From positions 46,171,485 to 46,235,484 of the forward strand of contig NC_081541.1 in the NCBI RefSeq assembly GCF_901000735.1: DNA of 64,000 bases, in the 5' to 3' direction. Positions 31,910 to 43,618 of the stretch are shown one piece after another (position 1 is the stretch's first letter; each line of letters starts with the position of its first letter). The translations under genes and the position numbers were made by a program. A model generated the notes under the pieces. The model worked only from the letters and a program-made list of their open reading frames with translations, ran no database searches and was not told the DNA's origin. This DNA comes from Corylus avellana. Its lineage: Eukaryota; Streptophyta; Magnoliopsida; Fagales; Betulaceae.

Positions 31910-32206
31910 ATTGTGGCTGTGTTTGGGAAGGGGCTTGAAAAATGGAGTGGGTTAATTGGTACTGTAGCTGATTTTATTGATGCAAGGAAAAAAAGTAAAA
32001 ATATTTTGTATAAAAAAGAAAAAAAAAATTGTTTTGTAATGATTTTTTTATTTGAATAATAATAAAAAGTGATTGATTTAAAGTAAAAAATAAAAATATT
32101 ATGATTAATTTTGAGAAAAGAAAATTTTTTTTTTTTTTTTTGGTGTTTTGTGTTTTGGATCATGAGTCCTCTTTCCAGTCCGGCCTCTTGCCAAACATAA
32201 CCGCAA
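31910..32206. mobile_element. MITE-like element, second member of the 89-362 family
   Basis: The ends attgtggctgtgtttggga and the complement of attgcggttatgtttggca form inverted repeats. The interior shares gatttttttatttgaataataataaaaagtga with the first copy over a longer stretch. No target duplication was established. Confidence 0.55.
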
Positions 32207-32680
32207 TGAAATGAATGGCATTTATCAGCTGGTTGACTCCAAGTCAACTTTCAAGCTTTCTTTTTCTCTCTCATCAATTTGATTCAATCAACACGGTGTG
32301 GAATCCACCACACTTGGCCGGATTCATTCAATCAATGGAATCCGAAGCTCACGTATTAAAAGTTGCTTTATCTCTTTTTATCTTTTCTCTTCTCTTTCTA
32401 TGCAACCAAAACCGGACAAAGGAATGGGCCATCCGCAACGAATCTTCAAATCACCAGTAGAGATAAATCAACTTTTAATAATTGGTGATTTGAAGATTCC
32501 AATAGAGAAACAAAATTTAATAATTGTTCTATTAAATTTGTAAGAAAATACGAGAGAAATATTAGCAAATTATTGATACCAATCATTTCTCATACTCAAA
32601 TTCTGCATGTATTTATAGATTAACTTCTTTTTAACCTTGAAACTTTTCTGAATAGCCGGCCCTAGGTTTTCTCCTAGAGA
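32207..32680. repeat. Upstream-module sequence without a CNL
   Basis: The segment 32225-32400 (ttgattcaatcaacacggtg, cacgtattaaaagttgcttt) matches 46800-46990 and, more weakly, 20280-20350 and 45340-45430. It is a copy of CNL upstream sequence with no CNL following it. Confidence 0.5.
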
Positions 32681-32689
32681 GAAAAAGCT

Positions 32690-33370
32690 TGTGGGGAGTA
32701 GGGAGCTCTTACTCCCTCCTTTTCCCTTACCCCTACTCCCCCCTTCTTTCCTCCCCCTCTCCGTCTTTTTTTTTTTTTTGGCTTGTTTAACCAGTCCAGT
32801 TGCTCCTGCCATCCATTTGCTTATGCTGCGTTGGCTCTGTCCACCCTCCACCATACTGCATCGCTCTTCGCCTCCTCGAAATCGGTTGGGCTCTAGATCT
32901 AGTCTCCTCAACTGGTTTCGCTTAGCCACGCGCTGCCCTACTGTGCTCCTCGGCTCCTCAGCTGCCCTACCATGCGCCGGCCAGTGTGCTTCGCCTCCCT
33001 CTCTCCGACTGCTGTAATTGCTTTCTAGCTTTTTTATTGTGTTTTTAAATAAGGGTTTAACTTTTCCTTTGATCTACTTTCATGAGCGATCTTTGAATGA
33101 ATGTTTTTATCTTGGTCTTTGAGTCGAGGAGGATTAGTTTCGGTGAGTTGAGAATATGCACTACCTATGTATTAGATTGAGTCTGTAACTAAAGTTTAGA
33201 CATGAATTAGCGAATGTTAAAGTCATAGATAGATTTTGATTGTAAAATTTTTATGTTTGTCTTTATGATGTTGTAACCTCATAGCTTTGGCTATGATTTA
33301 TTAGAGCTTTTATGCTCTTTGATGTAAGAACTTTATGCTTTTGATCTTTTTCAAGGAATGAATATGAAAA
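32690..33370. other. GC-richer island with an AT-rich tail, origin unknown
   Basis: 32690-33015 is clearly richer in C and G than its surroundings. It has a C/T-rich start, then sequence open for 108 codons on the + strand but without a recognised domain. It is followed by about 350 bp with repeated tatgctttgatctt/tatgctctttgatg motifs ending in gaatgaatatgaaaaa. The tail resembles the 3' end of a retroelement transcript, so a LINE, SINE or LARD piece is possible. Confidence 0.3.
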
Positions 33371-33374
33371 ATTC

Positions 33375-33400
33375 TATATATATATATATATATATATATA
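33375..33400. repeat. (TA)13 microsatellite
   Basis: An uninterrupted TA run directly at the left border of the next foldback element. A shorter TA run lies at the right border (about 33720-33734). Confidence 0.9.
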
Positions 33401-33718
33401 CCCCCTGAAGTTTCAGAAGTTTTTCAATTTGAATCTCAAAGTTTAAAAATTGGCAATGTACCCCCCTAATGTTTCAAAAATTTTCAATTTAAACATTCTG
33501 TTACTAATTTCCGTTAAATTAGATGAAAAGTAAAAAAAAAAAAAGTGTCTGAGGGTAATTACGTAATTTCATAGATTTCCGTCTAATTTGACGAAAGTTA
33601 GTAACAGAAGGTTTAAATTGAAAACTTTTGAAACATTAGGAGGTACATTGCCAATTTTTAAACTTTGGGGTTCAAATTGAAAAAACTCCTAAAACTTTAG
33701 AGGAGTAAAATGGATTTT
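33401..33718. mobile_element. Foldback MITE inserted in a TA run
   Basis: About 320 bp forms a long imperfect hairpin. The left arm (aaaattggcaatgtaccccc, then aattttcaatttaaac) is mirrored by the right arm (gtttaaattgaaaacttt, then ggtacattgccaattttt). TA repeats lie on both sides, so a TA target is plausible. It is non-coding. Confidence 0.65.
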
Positions 33719-33799
33719 TCTATATATATATATAGGCTAGGTTATGGACCTTCAATTAAAAATTTTCATTAATTATTTCTTCTATAAATGAATAAAAAA

Positions 33800-34010
33800 T
33801 CAATTCCAATTATGTTTTCACAAATAATTTCTTATTGGGAATAAGTTATTTGTCTAATTAAACGGTGACATGTGGGTCACACTTTAATTATTGCGAACAC
33901 ATCTTGTGGCATTGTTGCATGTAAATATGTATATATTTTTAAGTATAGTTACAGCTCAAATCATAGTAATTAAATGCAGTACTTGTTATCTTTTTTGGGT
34001 AATAATTAAT
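33800..34010. repeat. Spacer block A, copy 2, left part
   Basis: This is homologous to 31116-31300 and to the block around 45780-46500. It ends at the insertion site of the next element. Confidence 0.7.
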
Positions 34011-34422
34011 AGGAGAAACTTCACTTTGACCCTTTGAACTTCAACTCGATTTTACAAATCCCCATGAACTTTCAAATTTCTTATTTTGGACCCCAAAACT
34101 TTCAAATTTCTTATTTTAGACCCCTAAACTTTCAATTACTCTCAATGTGGACCCTTCCGTCAAATTTTAAATGTTACATGACATTTATACCCCTGACTTT
34201 TGTATAAAACTTTAACTTCCAAAACTTTTTTTTATTTTAAAAAAAACATGAAAATAAGGACATTTTGGTCTTTTTTTTTGTATTTTTAACGGCTAAAATT
34301 AACGGAAGGATTCTAATTGAGTGTAATTAAAAGTTCAGGGATCCAAAATGAGAGATTTGAAAGTTCAATGGGGGTTTGTAAAATGGGGTGAAAATTCAGG
34401 GAGCGAAAGTGAAGTTTCCCCT
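34011..34422. mobile_element. Foldback element with TSD AATTAAT
   Basis: A 412-bp element with inverted ends AGGAGAAACTTCACTTT and AGGGGAAACTTCACTTT and a hairpin interior. It is flanked by AATTAAT at 34004-34010 and 34423-34429. Uninterrupted versions of the site (gggtaataattaatatttcat) occur at about 31285 and 46480, confirming insertion. It is non-coding. The interior shares ccctgacttttgtataaaa, in inverse orientation, with the element at 34540. Confidence 0.85.
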
Positions 34423-34539
34423 AATTAATATCTCATTAGGCTGTACATAGTAGTGCATGAATTATTTCCTTAGGCTTTCAATACACAATTGCAAGCTTCT
34501 TCCTCTTTTTTCCCAATAAAATTGAAACCAATAAAAGTT

Positions 34540-34924
34540 AGGGGAAACTTCACTAAGGACCCCAAAACTTTCACCCGTTTTGAAATACCTCCCTGAACTT
34601 CAAAATCTCTCAATTTAATCCCCTGAACTTTCAATTGCTCTCAATTTTGACCCTTCCGTTAATTTTAGCTATTAAAAATTCAAAAAAAGACCAAAATATC
34701 CCTGATTTTTGTTTTTTTTTTAAAAAAAAATAAAAAACATTTTAGAAGTTAAAATTTTATACAAAAGTCAGGGGTATGAACGTCATGTGACGTTTAAAAT
34801 CTGACGGAGTGGTCCAAATTGAAAATAATTAAAAGTTCAGGGGACTAAATTTAGAGATTTTGAAGTTTAGGGAGGGTATTTCAAAACGGGTGGAAGTTTT
34901 GAGGTCCTTAGTGAAGTTTTCCCT
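34540..34924. mobile_element. Second foldback element of the same family, TSD AAAAGTT
   Basis: A 385-bp element with inverted ends AGGGGAAACTTCACTAAGG and the complement of ccttagtgaagttttccct. It is flanked by AAAAGTT at 34533-34539 and 34925-34931. Block A copy 1 (about 31590-31610) lacks it. Its core lies in the opposite orientation to the neighbour 118 bp upstream. Confidence 0.85.
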
Positions 34925-35600
34925 AAAAGTTAACAATATCATAACCTCATTCCTAATTTCTTCAATTCATCCCAATATGATTAAAATTTAACATCATTGT
35001 AAAGAGATTGTCTTGGCCAATTCTTTCATCGAGGACCAAGTCTTACATTTTGATCGATGTTTATACAATATATGAAATTTTCAAAATGTGTTTGTTTTAT
35101 TTACATTTTAAATGATGTGACAATATGAACGTATATATTATTAAATATACAAAATTTAATTGGATCGTACAATAATCCATGAAATTTCCTTTTTAGGTAG
35201 ACATCTCACTTTTTTCAAAGGCAATGTCCATGAAATTTCTTTCTTTCACATTTGGCTTCTAGATTATAATGCATGTGATCCTCGACACGATGATAATTGA
35301 TATGTATTATTTTATATGATCAATAAATTTGGAATATATTAAAACCTGACTCATGATAATATATAGCAACCAATATATTCTTCTATTACTAGCTGCTCAA
35401 TGTTTCTTTAATTCATCTTAATCAATTGAAGTAAACCAAAATAAGTTTGAAAAACATATTCAATTAATAATATGTTTGCATCTATTTTTTGGTTTAGACA
35501 TGTATAAATACAAAACTTGGCCAACTAAATTGACGTCTATCACCCACATTCATTTCCTTTGCATTTCCTTTGATTAATTTTCTCCAACGCTGCAAAAGAA
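34925..35600 (+). repeat. Rest of block A and CNL3 upstream module
   Basis: Up to about 35110 it matches 31615-31830. From about 35195 it matches the promoter modules of CNL2 and CNL5 (aaatttctttctttcacatt, gatcctcgacacgatgataa, gtttagacatgtataaatac). No coding sequence. Confidence 0.6.
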
Positions 35601-35604
35601 GAAA

Positions 35605-35669
35605 CACGTGGGTAGGGCGTGTGGGTCCATTACTTTTTTTGTTTTCTTTCGTCGGCTTTTTCCTATATA
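35605..35669 (+). promoter_or_regulatory. CNL3 promoter: G-box and TATA box
   Basis: CACGTG is at 35605-35610 and TATATA at 35664-35669, with the CNL3 ATG at 35768. The promoter is preserved although the gene is broken. Confidence 0.55.
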
Positions 35670-35767
35670 CGTTCTTCGGTGTAGAAGCAAAACACAGCTT
35701 CCAAACTCATTTTTCTCTGCTCTTAGCATTCCTTCCTTCGTTCCCTTCGATTTGCAAACAAGATAAC

Positions 35768-38608
35768 ATGGCTGAGATTGCAGGCATATTTCTCTCTCCC
35801 TTCCTCCAAGTGGTTTTTGAAAAAATGGTGTCTCTCGAATTCGTTAACTTCTTTCGGGGACGAAAAGTGAATGATGAACTCTTAAGGAGGTTGCGGTTGA
35901 CATTGCTGTCCGTGAATGCAGTAGTTACAGATGCTGAGGACATGCAGTTTAACAATCATAATGTGTAAAGTGTGGCTTGATATGCTGAAAGAAGCCGTTT
36001 ATGATGCAGAGGTCATCTTGGACGAGATTGCTACCGAAGTTTTGGTACAGAAGCAAGATGCTATGGATGATGCAGATGACATCTTGAAAGAGAATGCTAC
36101 TAAAGAGAATACACATAAGCTAAAGGCTAAAGTTGGAGCCAGTGTAAGTAAGGTACGTAATCTCATCTCTACTTGTTTTGTTAACAATATTGTAAAAGGA
36201 GAGTCTACTTGTTTTGTTAACAATGTAAACAAAGAGATAGAGAAGCTAGTTGACAGACTCGAAGCTTTAGTAAAACATAAGGAGAATATAGGTCTAAAAG
36301 AAGTTAATGAAGGGAATTCATCAGAAAGATTGGCCACGACTTCTGTCATCGATGAATCTCGTTCTTTTGCTTGGCATGATGATAAGGATGCAATAATTTA
36401 CATTCTGCTCTCAAATGGTGCAAATGGCGATGAGATGGGTGTGATTGCCATAGTCGGCATGGGGGGGATTGGCAAAATTACCACTGCTCAGCTTGTTTAC
36501 AATGACAACATGGTGAATGAGCATTTTGACCTTAAAGTATGGGTTTGTGTTTCAGATCCATTTAATGTATCCACGGTAATGAAAATAATTAGAGAGACAG
36601 TAGACTCGTCTGCTAATGTTGGTAGTAAGAATTTAAATCAGCTTCAAAATGAACTCATGGGGAAGTTGACTGGAAAGAAATTCCTTCGTGTTCTAGACGA
36701 TGTTTGGGAGAAGAATAATGCCAAATGGGAGGTCTTAAGTAATGCTCTTAAATCTGGGGCACAAGAAAGTAGGGTAATAGTAACACACGCGATCGGGAGG
36801 TTGCATCGGCTATGTTCGCTAATGCAACTCATCATATAAATGAGTTACCCAACAAAGATAGTTGGTTGCTATTTGTAAAATATGCATTTCACAATGGTAA
36901 CTTTGATGAACGTCCAGAGTGTGAAGCAATTGGAAGACAAATACTAGAAAAGTGCAAAGGCCTACCTTTAGCAATCAAGGCTATTGGGACTGTTTTGCGG
37001 TCTAAATCAGGTGTTGATGAATGGGATAGGGTATTGAGAAGTGAATTATGGGATTTGCTAAAGACTGGCATCCTTCCTGCTCTCAGATTAAGTTATAAAC
37101 ATCTTTTGCCAAAGCTAAAGCGATGTTTTGCGTACTGCTCCATATTTCCAAATGATTATGCTTTCAAAAAAGACAAATTAGTCTTATTATGGATGGCGGA
37201 AGGTTTCTTGCAGCAATACAAAAATAAAACAATGGAAGAAGTTGGTGATGATTACTTCCTTGCTCTTGTATCAAGATCATTATTCCAAAAATCCTATGAC
37301 AATAAATATATAATGCATGATCTTGTTAGTGATTTGGCAACATTTATATCTAAACAATTCACTGTAAGCCTTGCAGATGATTGTCCTACTGAAATTGTAA
37401 GCAACACTCGCCATTTATCTTTTCATAAGAACTTTGCACGCTTTTAAGAGGCTAAGAAGTTGCGCATTGTCCTAAGATTGAGTGGCTATATAAATGGAAC
37501 CCAATTTCCATTACTAACGACAAGTTGCTTACGAGTGCTTAGTCTAACTCACTATAAGGACTTAACTGAGTTGCTAAATTCAATTGGTAAACTTATACAT
37601 CTACGTTATTTGAACCTTTCTTACACTCTGATTAGAAGGTTGTCTGATTCTGTTTGTAAGTTGTACAATTTACAGACATTGAATTTATCATGTTGTTTTC
37701 GTCTTGTTGCATTGCCAAGTGATAGGCATAAACTTATTAATTTACGTCATCTTTATTTTACTGAAACTTGGAACTTGAAGGAGATGCCAAGACATCTTGG
37801 TAGACTAGAAAGTCTTCGGACATTGACTAAATTTGTCGTCGGCAAAGATAGTGGATGCGGCATTGGAGAGTTAAAAAAACTTAATCTTCTAAGAGGATCA
37901 CTTTATATTCAGAACCTCCAAAATGTTACATCTCTTACGGATGCTAATAACTTAAACTTGGTGGATAAGAAGTACCTTGAGGAGTTGGAGTTGAGCTGGG
38001 CATATTGGTCGAAAGATAATACTGTAGTAAGGCAAATAGTTGTCTTAAGTAGTCTCCAGCCCCATTCGAACTTGAAAAGTCTCACTATTAGGTGCTATGA
38101 TGGTAAAAGTTTTCCGGACTGGGTAGGGCAACTGCCTTCTTTTGAGAAATTGGAAATACATGATTGTCCAGAAGTTGAGTCATTTACTAAAGGGGGATTG
38201 CCTTCCAATCTAAATGAAATTTCCATCAGCTTTTGCGATAAACTCTTTGCGAACCAAATGGGGTGGGGATTGCAAAAACTCCAGTGTCTTAGAAGATTCA
38301 AGATTTGGGACAACGCTAACGATGTGGAGTCCTTTCCAAATGAGGGGTTTCTTCCTACCAGTCTTACCCATCTTAACATCGGATCCTTTCAAAAATTGAA
38401 ATCTTTGGACAAGAAGGGGCTTCAACACCTCATTGCTCTCGAAGAATTGGAAATTTGGTACTGCCCTAAGCTCGAGTGCATGCCAGAAGACGGGCTGCCT
38501 GCCTCCCTTTCTACTTTAAGTATAGTCGGATGTCCTTTGTTGGAGAAAGAGTCGGAAAGGAGAGAAGGAGAAGAATGGCGCAAGATTTCTCACATACAGC
38601 TTGAATGA
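35768..38608 (+). pseudogene. CNL3: broken CC-NB-ARC-LRR gene
   Basis: It is colinear with the other CNLs but carries several lesions. One extra base near 35965 makes a TAA (35966-35968) in the CC region after about 66 codons. A 1-bp deletion near 36784 falls in RNBS-B. A CAA-to-TAA change lies at 37445-37447 between MHD and the LRRs. The P-loop reads GMGGIGKIT, so the phosphate-binding Thr is Ile. The rest is recognisable: FLRVLDDVW, GLPLAIKAIG, CFAYCSIFP, YIMHDLV and LRRs like those of CNL4. The CC region has an extra inserted segment around VNNIVKGESTCFVNN. The C-terminus lacks the last residues shared by CNL1 and CNL4. No full receptor can be made. Confidence 0.93.
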
Positions 38609-39802
38609 GGTATAATTTATTTTATAGTAAGGTACTTTCCTTTTCGGCCACCTATAATTTATGAATATACCGCTTCTATTTTAATTTTTCTTAGCTACTA
38701 CCTCTGATGAAACACATTGCCTTGTCCTCTTGTTTATTCTTCCTTTATTTTCGTTTAATAATTTTGTTTTGATTTGCATTCGTTTGTCTAATTCAAAAAA
38801 TAATTAAAAGCCCAAAAGAGTTCAAATCAGTTGGGTTCTAACTTCTTAGTGGAGTTTTGCATTTTGGGCAGGTCCTCCGGAATGAAATACAAACTCCACT
38901 CGTTGCAGATGGTCAATTGCTGTCATTCTCTTCCAATAGGCTTTGCTGATTGTGCCGGATCAAACTGGGTTAAGGGTAAGGGTACTATCCTTTATTTTCG
39001 TTTAATAATTCTATTTTGATTTAAACACAAATTTCCAATTTAACCAATCAAAAATCAGAAAAGAATTAAAAGCCCAAAATATCTCATATTTGTTGGGTTT
39101 TGACTTTTAAGCAGGTAATCTGGAGTGAAATACAGGTTGTACTTGTGTGCTCATGGCCTTGCTAATGCTACAGATGGTCAACTGCTCCTAGGCATTTTCT
39201 TCGTATCTTCTTCTCAATGGGTTCCATTCACTTCATCAATTAATATGTCATCCTCCAATGCGATTTGTTAATTATGCTTGTACAAACTGGGTTAAAAGCA
39301 ATTGATTTTGCCGTTGGTACGAGAACTCTAAAATGGTGTAAATATTCTGCTGGGATGTCTTTTTTGCTTTGGTGGCAAACTCCTCTGCCGCAGCTGTTTC
39401 AATTGGTGGTTCAAAGGTGTATCTATTGGGCATTGTCTCTTTGTGCTCTTATGATCAATTTATGTGATCATTTTTCCCTCTTTCTTCGGTTTTTTGCACA
39501 TAATTTGGTTACTGAAGACAATTTGTCCACCACAAATGGGTTGAAATACAAACTCCACTTGTGTGCTCATGGATTCGGTAGCAGATGGTCAACCGCTCCT
39601 ACTCTGTGTCGGACTAGCTTAAGGGCAACTAATGTTTGTTGACATTTTGAGTTTAGAAATCGATTCCATTAACTTTGGACAAGATCAATCTTGATTCTGC
39701 CATTTGTGTTCTACAATGTTTTTGGTAGGTCAAAAATGTTTTTGGGTTTTATTATTAAACTTATTTATTGTTTAGTTCTCTACTAAAACATCTTCTCTGC
39801 AG
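38609..39802 (+). other. Unit 3 spacer between CNL3 and SAP30-like exons
   Basis: It is nearly identical to 50763-51940. A donor-like gtaag/GTACTTTCC follows the stop. Exon-like modules as in the other units are present (gtcctccggaatgaaataca, actgaagacaatttgtccac). No protein is recognised. Confidence 0.5.
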
Positions 39803-40210
39803 AAAGTTGACTTAAACAAACTGGAGATGGCTGCTTTGTGGAGATATTGGGGCACTTTAACCTTGTGAGTTTTTCTAATAGGAGAAAGTTACATGTTGAT
39901 CTGTTGCCACTATTGAGTCATATTTTTGTGTACTACCATATTGGATTGCTAGGTGGATGTTATCCCCAACCCATCAAAAGAGCAACTAGTTGATGTTGTT
40001 CATAGTCATTTCAAGTCGCAGGTACTTGCAAAACTGGTTGCTTCTCCATTTTTCGTGTACTTACAATGTTATTTCAAGCAGCTTTTTCAAAGTAGATAGC
40101 ATTGTTCTGTTATGAAAAATCCATTTTTATGGTGGTGAAGCAAATGGACGAGTTGCAGGTCATTTTGGGGTTTGTTCCCGCTGCGAATTGATTGAAGACT
40201 GTGTGAATGA
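39803..40210 (+). pseudogene. SAP30-like gene fragment, unit 3
   Basis: Exon 1 (39803-39864) reads KVDLNKLEMAALWRYW, then a 1-bp deletion shifts the frame before the donor. Exon 2 (39953-40021) reads VDVIPNPSKEQLVDVVHSHF with an intact CTAG acceptor and GTACTT donor. Exon 3 (40141-40210) reads QMDELQVILGFVPAAN then stop. The same frameshift and stop occur in unit 4. It is a non-functional SIN3-binding-domain remnant. Confidence 0.78.
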
Positions 40211-40931
40211 CCTGGAGAGAAATGGGGAGATCTTTGAATTCGGTTATCAATGCTAACCGATGATGATACTGGTACCTAAGAATTTATCAGTGGCTTGTTT
40301 ATGTCCATCATTTTCGGTTACAGAGGTTCTTACTTTTTGGTAGTGTAAGTTCGTGACCGGACCTCTAAAGAAGTCCCTTGTGGCTTTCTTTCCAAACTTG
40401 GTTGAATGTACAGTGGACTTGAGGAAGTGGGCTTTTAAAGACCTCTTCATCTGTGCCGGACGGGCTTAAGGGCAACTGATGTTTGTTGACATTTTGAGTT
40501 TAGAAATCAATTCAATTAACATTGGACAACCTCTATCTTGTGAAACTGTATAAATGCTAAGTTTTTGTTCTACAAAATTATGAGGTTATGAATATATTGT
40601 GAGATTATGAATTTTTGACATGATCTTGGCCTTTGTACTATTCTCAAAAAGTCAGTCAAGCCAAATCAAAACTGTCTGCAATGATCACTATCTCTATAGT
40701 AGTTATTATAACAAAATGTTTCATGCTCGTATTGATCATAAAGTTCCTGCATTTACTTCAATTTATTTATTCCTTTTCTTTTTAATCATCATCGTCGAAC
40801 AGTTTGCACAGAGAAGGGAATGGACTTTGCTCTGTGACATACTTGCTTCATTATATAGACTGTTAGCCACTTCCACCCCGCTGATGCTACTCACTGGTAT
40901 ACTCAGAACTTGGTAAATGAAGAAAAAGAAG

Positions 40932-41355
40932 ACGGAAGCAATTCAGTCTTGGTTCTCAGCACACAAGCTGACCAGCATTGGTCAGTAGTAATCCTCTTTT
41001 CTCAATTAGTATGTTCATGTATTTTACTAGTGGCTAATATAGGGGAGCTCTAGGCATCAGGAATATGGGCATCACTAGCTTATTCATGTACAAAATCTCC
41101 TCTGATACCAAGCCTTAGGCTAATTCAAATTCATGCAAGGTAACTTCCATCTCTTCAAGGCCTGAATTTCTTGAGCTATTCATCTTAAAAAACAGAGAAG
41201 TAAGTTTGTGTGTGAGATGCTAAAATGCTTCCATTTCTTGTGGCTAGAATGCACCGCACAAGTGTTCGACATTGGCGGTGCTCTCTGGCGCAGCCATCTA
41301 CAACTACTACGAGAAGCGTACAGCGGAGCAAGGAGAGAGTCATTCTTCAAAGTGA
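40932..41355 (+). pseudogene. HIG1-domain gene fragment, unit 3
   Basis: Exon 1 (40932-40980) has ACG in place of the start ATG and continues EAIQSW..HKLTSI. Exon 2 (41043-41139) contains a TAG within what should be ALWAS and other changes. Exon 3 (41248-41355) has small insertions (atgcaccgcacaagtgttcg) that shift the frame, and ends at a TGA. It is clearly decayed. Confidence 0.72.
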
Positions 41356-42353
41356 TCAGAGAGAGATCTTAGACATGTATATTCTCTAACCAAAGGCAAA
41401 ACTTTTGGAGTTTGATTAGGATTTGATGGAAAAAAAACTACCGTTCATGCCTTGTATCTGCATATCATTTGTAAAGCGCTTTTTAGCTTGTCATTTGAGA
41501 AATTTCTATCATTTAACATGTTGATATTGTTTGATTACCAAACTCTTAACAATATTTTGCATACATCTTATTTTTAATATTTTACCTGTCACTAACTTTA
41601 AATAATCCTGTTAGATATGAGTTCTATGACCTCTTTTTCCTCTTTCTCTTGTATCCAGAATTTCCCACTCAACCTATTGCAAGGCCATTTATTCAAGGAA
41701 AGAGTGTTGGCTTCATCATACTCACTACTGAGTCTCTTGAAGAGTTGAGGTGTGATATCTCTCACCCTCTATGAAAGTATTTTTCTAAAGAATGACAAAT
41801 GCATCTGAAAACTCTTCTTAAAAATGTTGTTCTTCTATGACTGTGAAATTACAAAAAGTTAGTTCTGCACCAGAAACCTTAGACAAGCTCTTTTCTCCTC
41901 GCTAGAAAGCAAAAATTTGTTTAGATGTTATGATGCTCTCAAGATTCTTCCCCAATGGGCTTAAAAATCAATATTTTGAAACCTGATGAGCGAAGTACTT
42001 TCAGTTGTTTCTAAAGACGGCGCATATTCCTTATAGTATCTGAGTGATGGATTGAGAACTTCTTGGAGCGATGATCCTTTCTGTGATGTGCACAGGCATG
42101 CTTCTCAAGATTTTTGCTGCAAGAATTTGGTTCTTCATAACAGCTTGACTGCCTTTCACTTAAATGCTATTTTTGGAGGTTGTAGTGGAGATATTTCTTA
42201 GGATATTGAAGGATTATCGCTGATCGTTTTTCATTTTAATTTAAACAATTCCTAGATGGTTTCAGTTTTGAGTGTTCAAAGTGTCTTAATGAAGTGCTTC
42301 AAGCTGTTTTCTATTCTCATCTACATCTTGTGTCATCTTTTAGGGCATTGAAT
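41356..42353 (+). other. Unit 3 tail
   Basis: The SEC31-like scrap recurs at about 41658 (tcccactcaacctattgcaa). The shared tail module follows at 42020-42250 (tgagaacttcttggagcgat, gcaagaatttggttcttcat). No open coding sequence. Confidence 0.5.
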
Positions 42354-43618
42354 TAGGGGTGTCAAAGCGGTTATGGTTAGCTGTTATTGACAATAACCGC
42401 TAACTGTAACCGCCTTAGCGGTTAGTAAATTTCACTAACCGCAACCGCTAACCGCCTAGCGGTTAACGGTTAACGATTAATCGCCGTCTAGCGGTTAGTG
42501 AAATAGATAACCGCCCGCTAACCGTTTTTTCAAAATTGGGCTTTTTGGGCCTTTTTGAGCTTCTTTTTTTTGGGGTTTTTGGGCTTTTTTTTTACCCTCG
42601 TTTTTGTTTATTTGTATTTTTAGTGTCTTCTTGTGCCCAATTGCTATAAAAAGAGCACATATTGAAAAATCAAAAATATTTGACCCAAAATTAACATTTA
42701 CTTGTACTTTAAAAAAATTTCCTTAAATATTAAATCTAACCGGTTAACTTTTTTTTTTTAAAAAAAAAAAAATTCAACACAACATATAAAAAAAAGTTCA
42801 GAATTCAAACAATTGTGAACATATAATGATAATACATTAATACTTAAATTGTGTTTATAAGTAACACATTGGTCATTGTTCAATCTAATGTTATTTACTT
42901 AATTTGATATTATATGAATCATATCATCATTATACATTAATAATATGATTAACTTAAAGTCTTGAGTAAAGTGTTTGAATTGGCATTGAATCATATGATT
43001 AAGTATTAATATTATACATTTATATTATTCATATGCATATGTAGACTTATATAGACTTATAAGTTTATAATATATATTGGAAATAAGTCTCTAGATATTT
43101 AATTGTTGTATTAGTATGAATTGGTATACTTATGAGTTATGTCATATTATATATGTATAATTTGTTATTATACAATCAAATGATTTAATGATCAATTGAT
43201 CATGTGATATAATCATATAAATTATAGTGATAATATATTAATACTTAAATTGTGATTTAATTATTTAAAAAAAAAATTGTAATTTAATGATCAAGTGATT
43301 ATATGATATAATCATATAAATTATAATGATAATATATTAATACTCAAATTGTGATTTAATTATTTTAAAAAAAAAATTGTGATTTAATGATCAAGTGATT
43401 ATGTTATATGTATAAATATTTTTATAATTATAATTATAAAAATATATTATATAAAAAGGCGGTTAGCGGTTACGGTTAATAAACCCAATAACCGCTAGGT
43501 GGTTATAGCGGTTAGGCGGTTAGCGGTTAATACGATTAAGCGGTTAAGCCGTTAGCGGTTATAACGGTTAGCAGTTAGCGGGCGGTTTTTAACCGTCCGC
43601 GACACCCCTACATTGAAT
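42346..43618. mobile_element. hAT-type non-autonomous DNA transposon (1257 bp) with 8-bp TSD
   Basis: The element spans 42354-43610, begins TAGGGGTGTC and ends with the complement GACACCCCTA. Perfect 8-bp duplications CATTGAAT flank it (42346-42353 and 43611-43618), as expected for hAT. Both ends are packed with direct and inverted copies of AGCGGTTA/TAACCGCT, typical of hAT subterminal transposase-binding repeats. The AT-rich interior has no transposase ORF. Confidence 0.88.
43181..43405. repeat. About 100-bp tandem repeat inside the hAT element
   Basis: The string aatcatataaattata recurs at 43211 and 43310, and tttaatgatcaagtgatta recurs 100 bp apart. Slightly more than two units are present. 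Confidence 0.8.

Noticed and set aside
32691..33017. 108-codon proline/leucine-rich ORF
   Set aside because: It arises from a C/T-rich low-complexity stretch, with no domain, promoter or conservation evidence.
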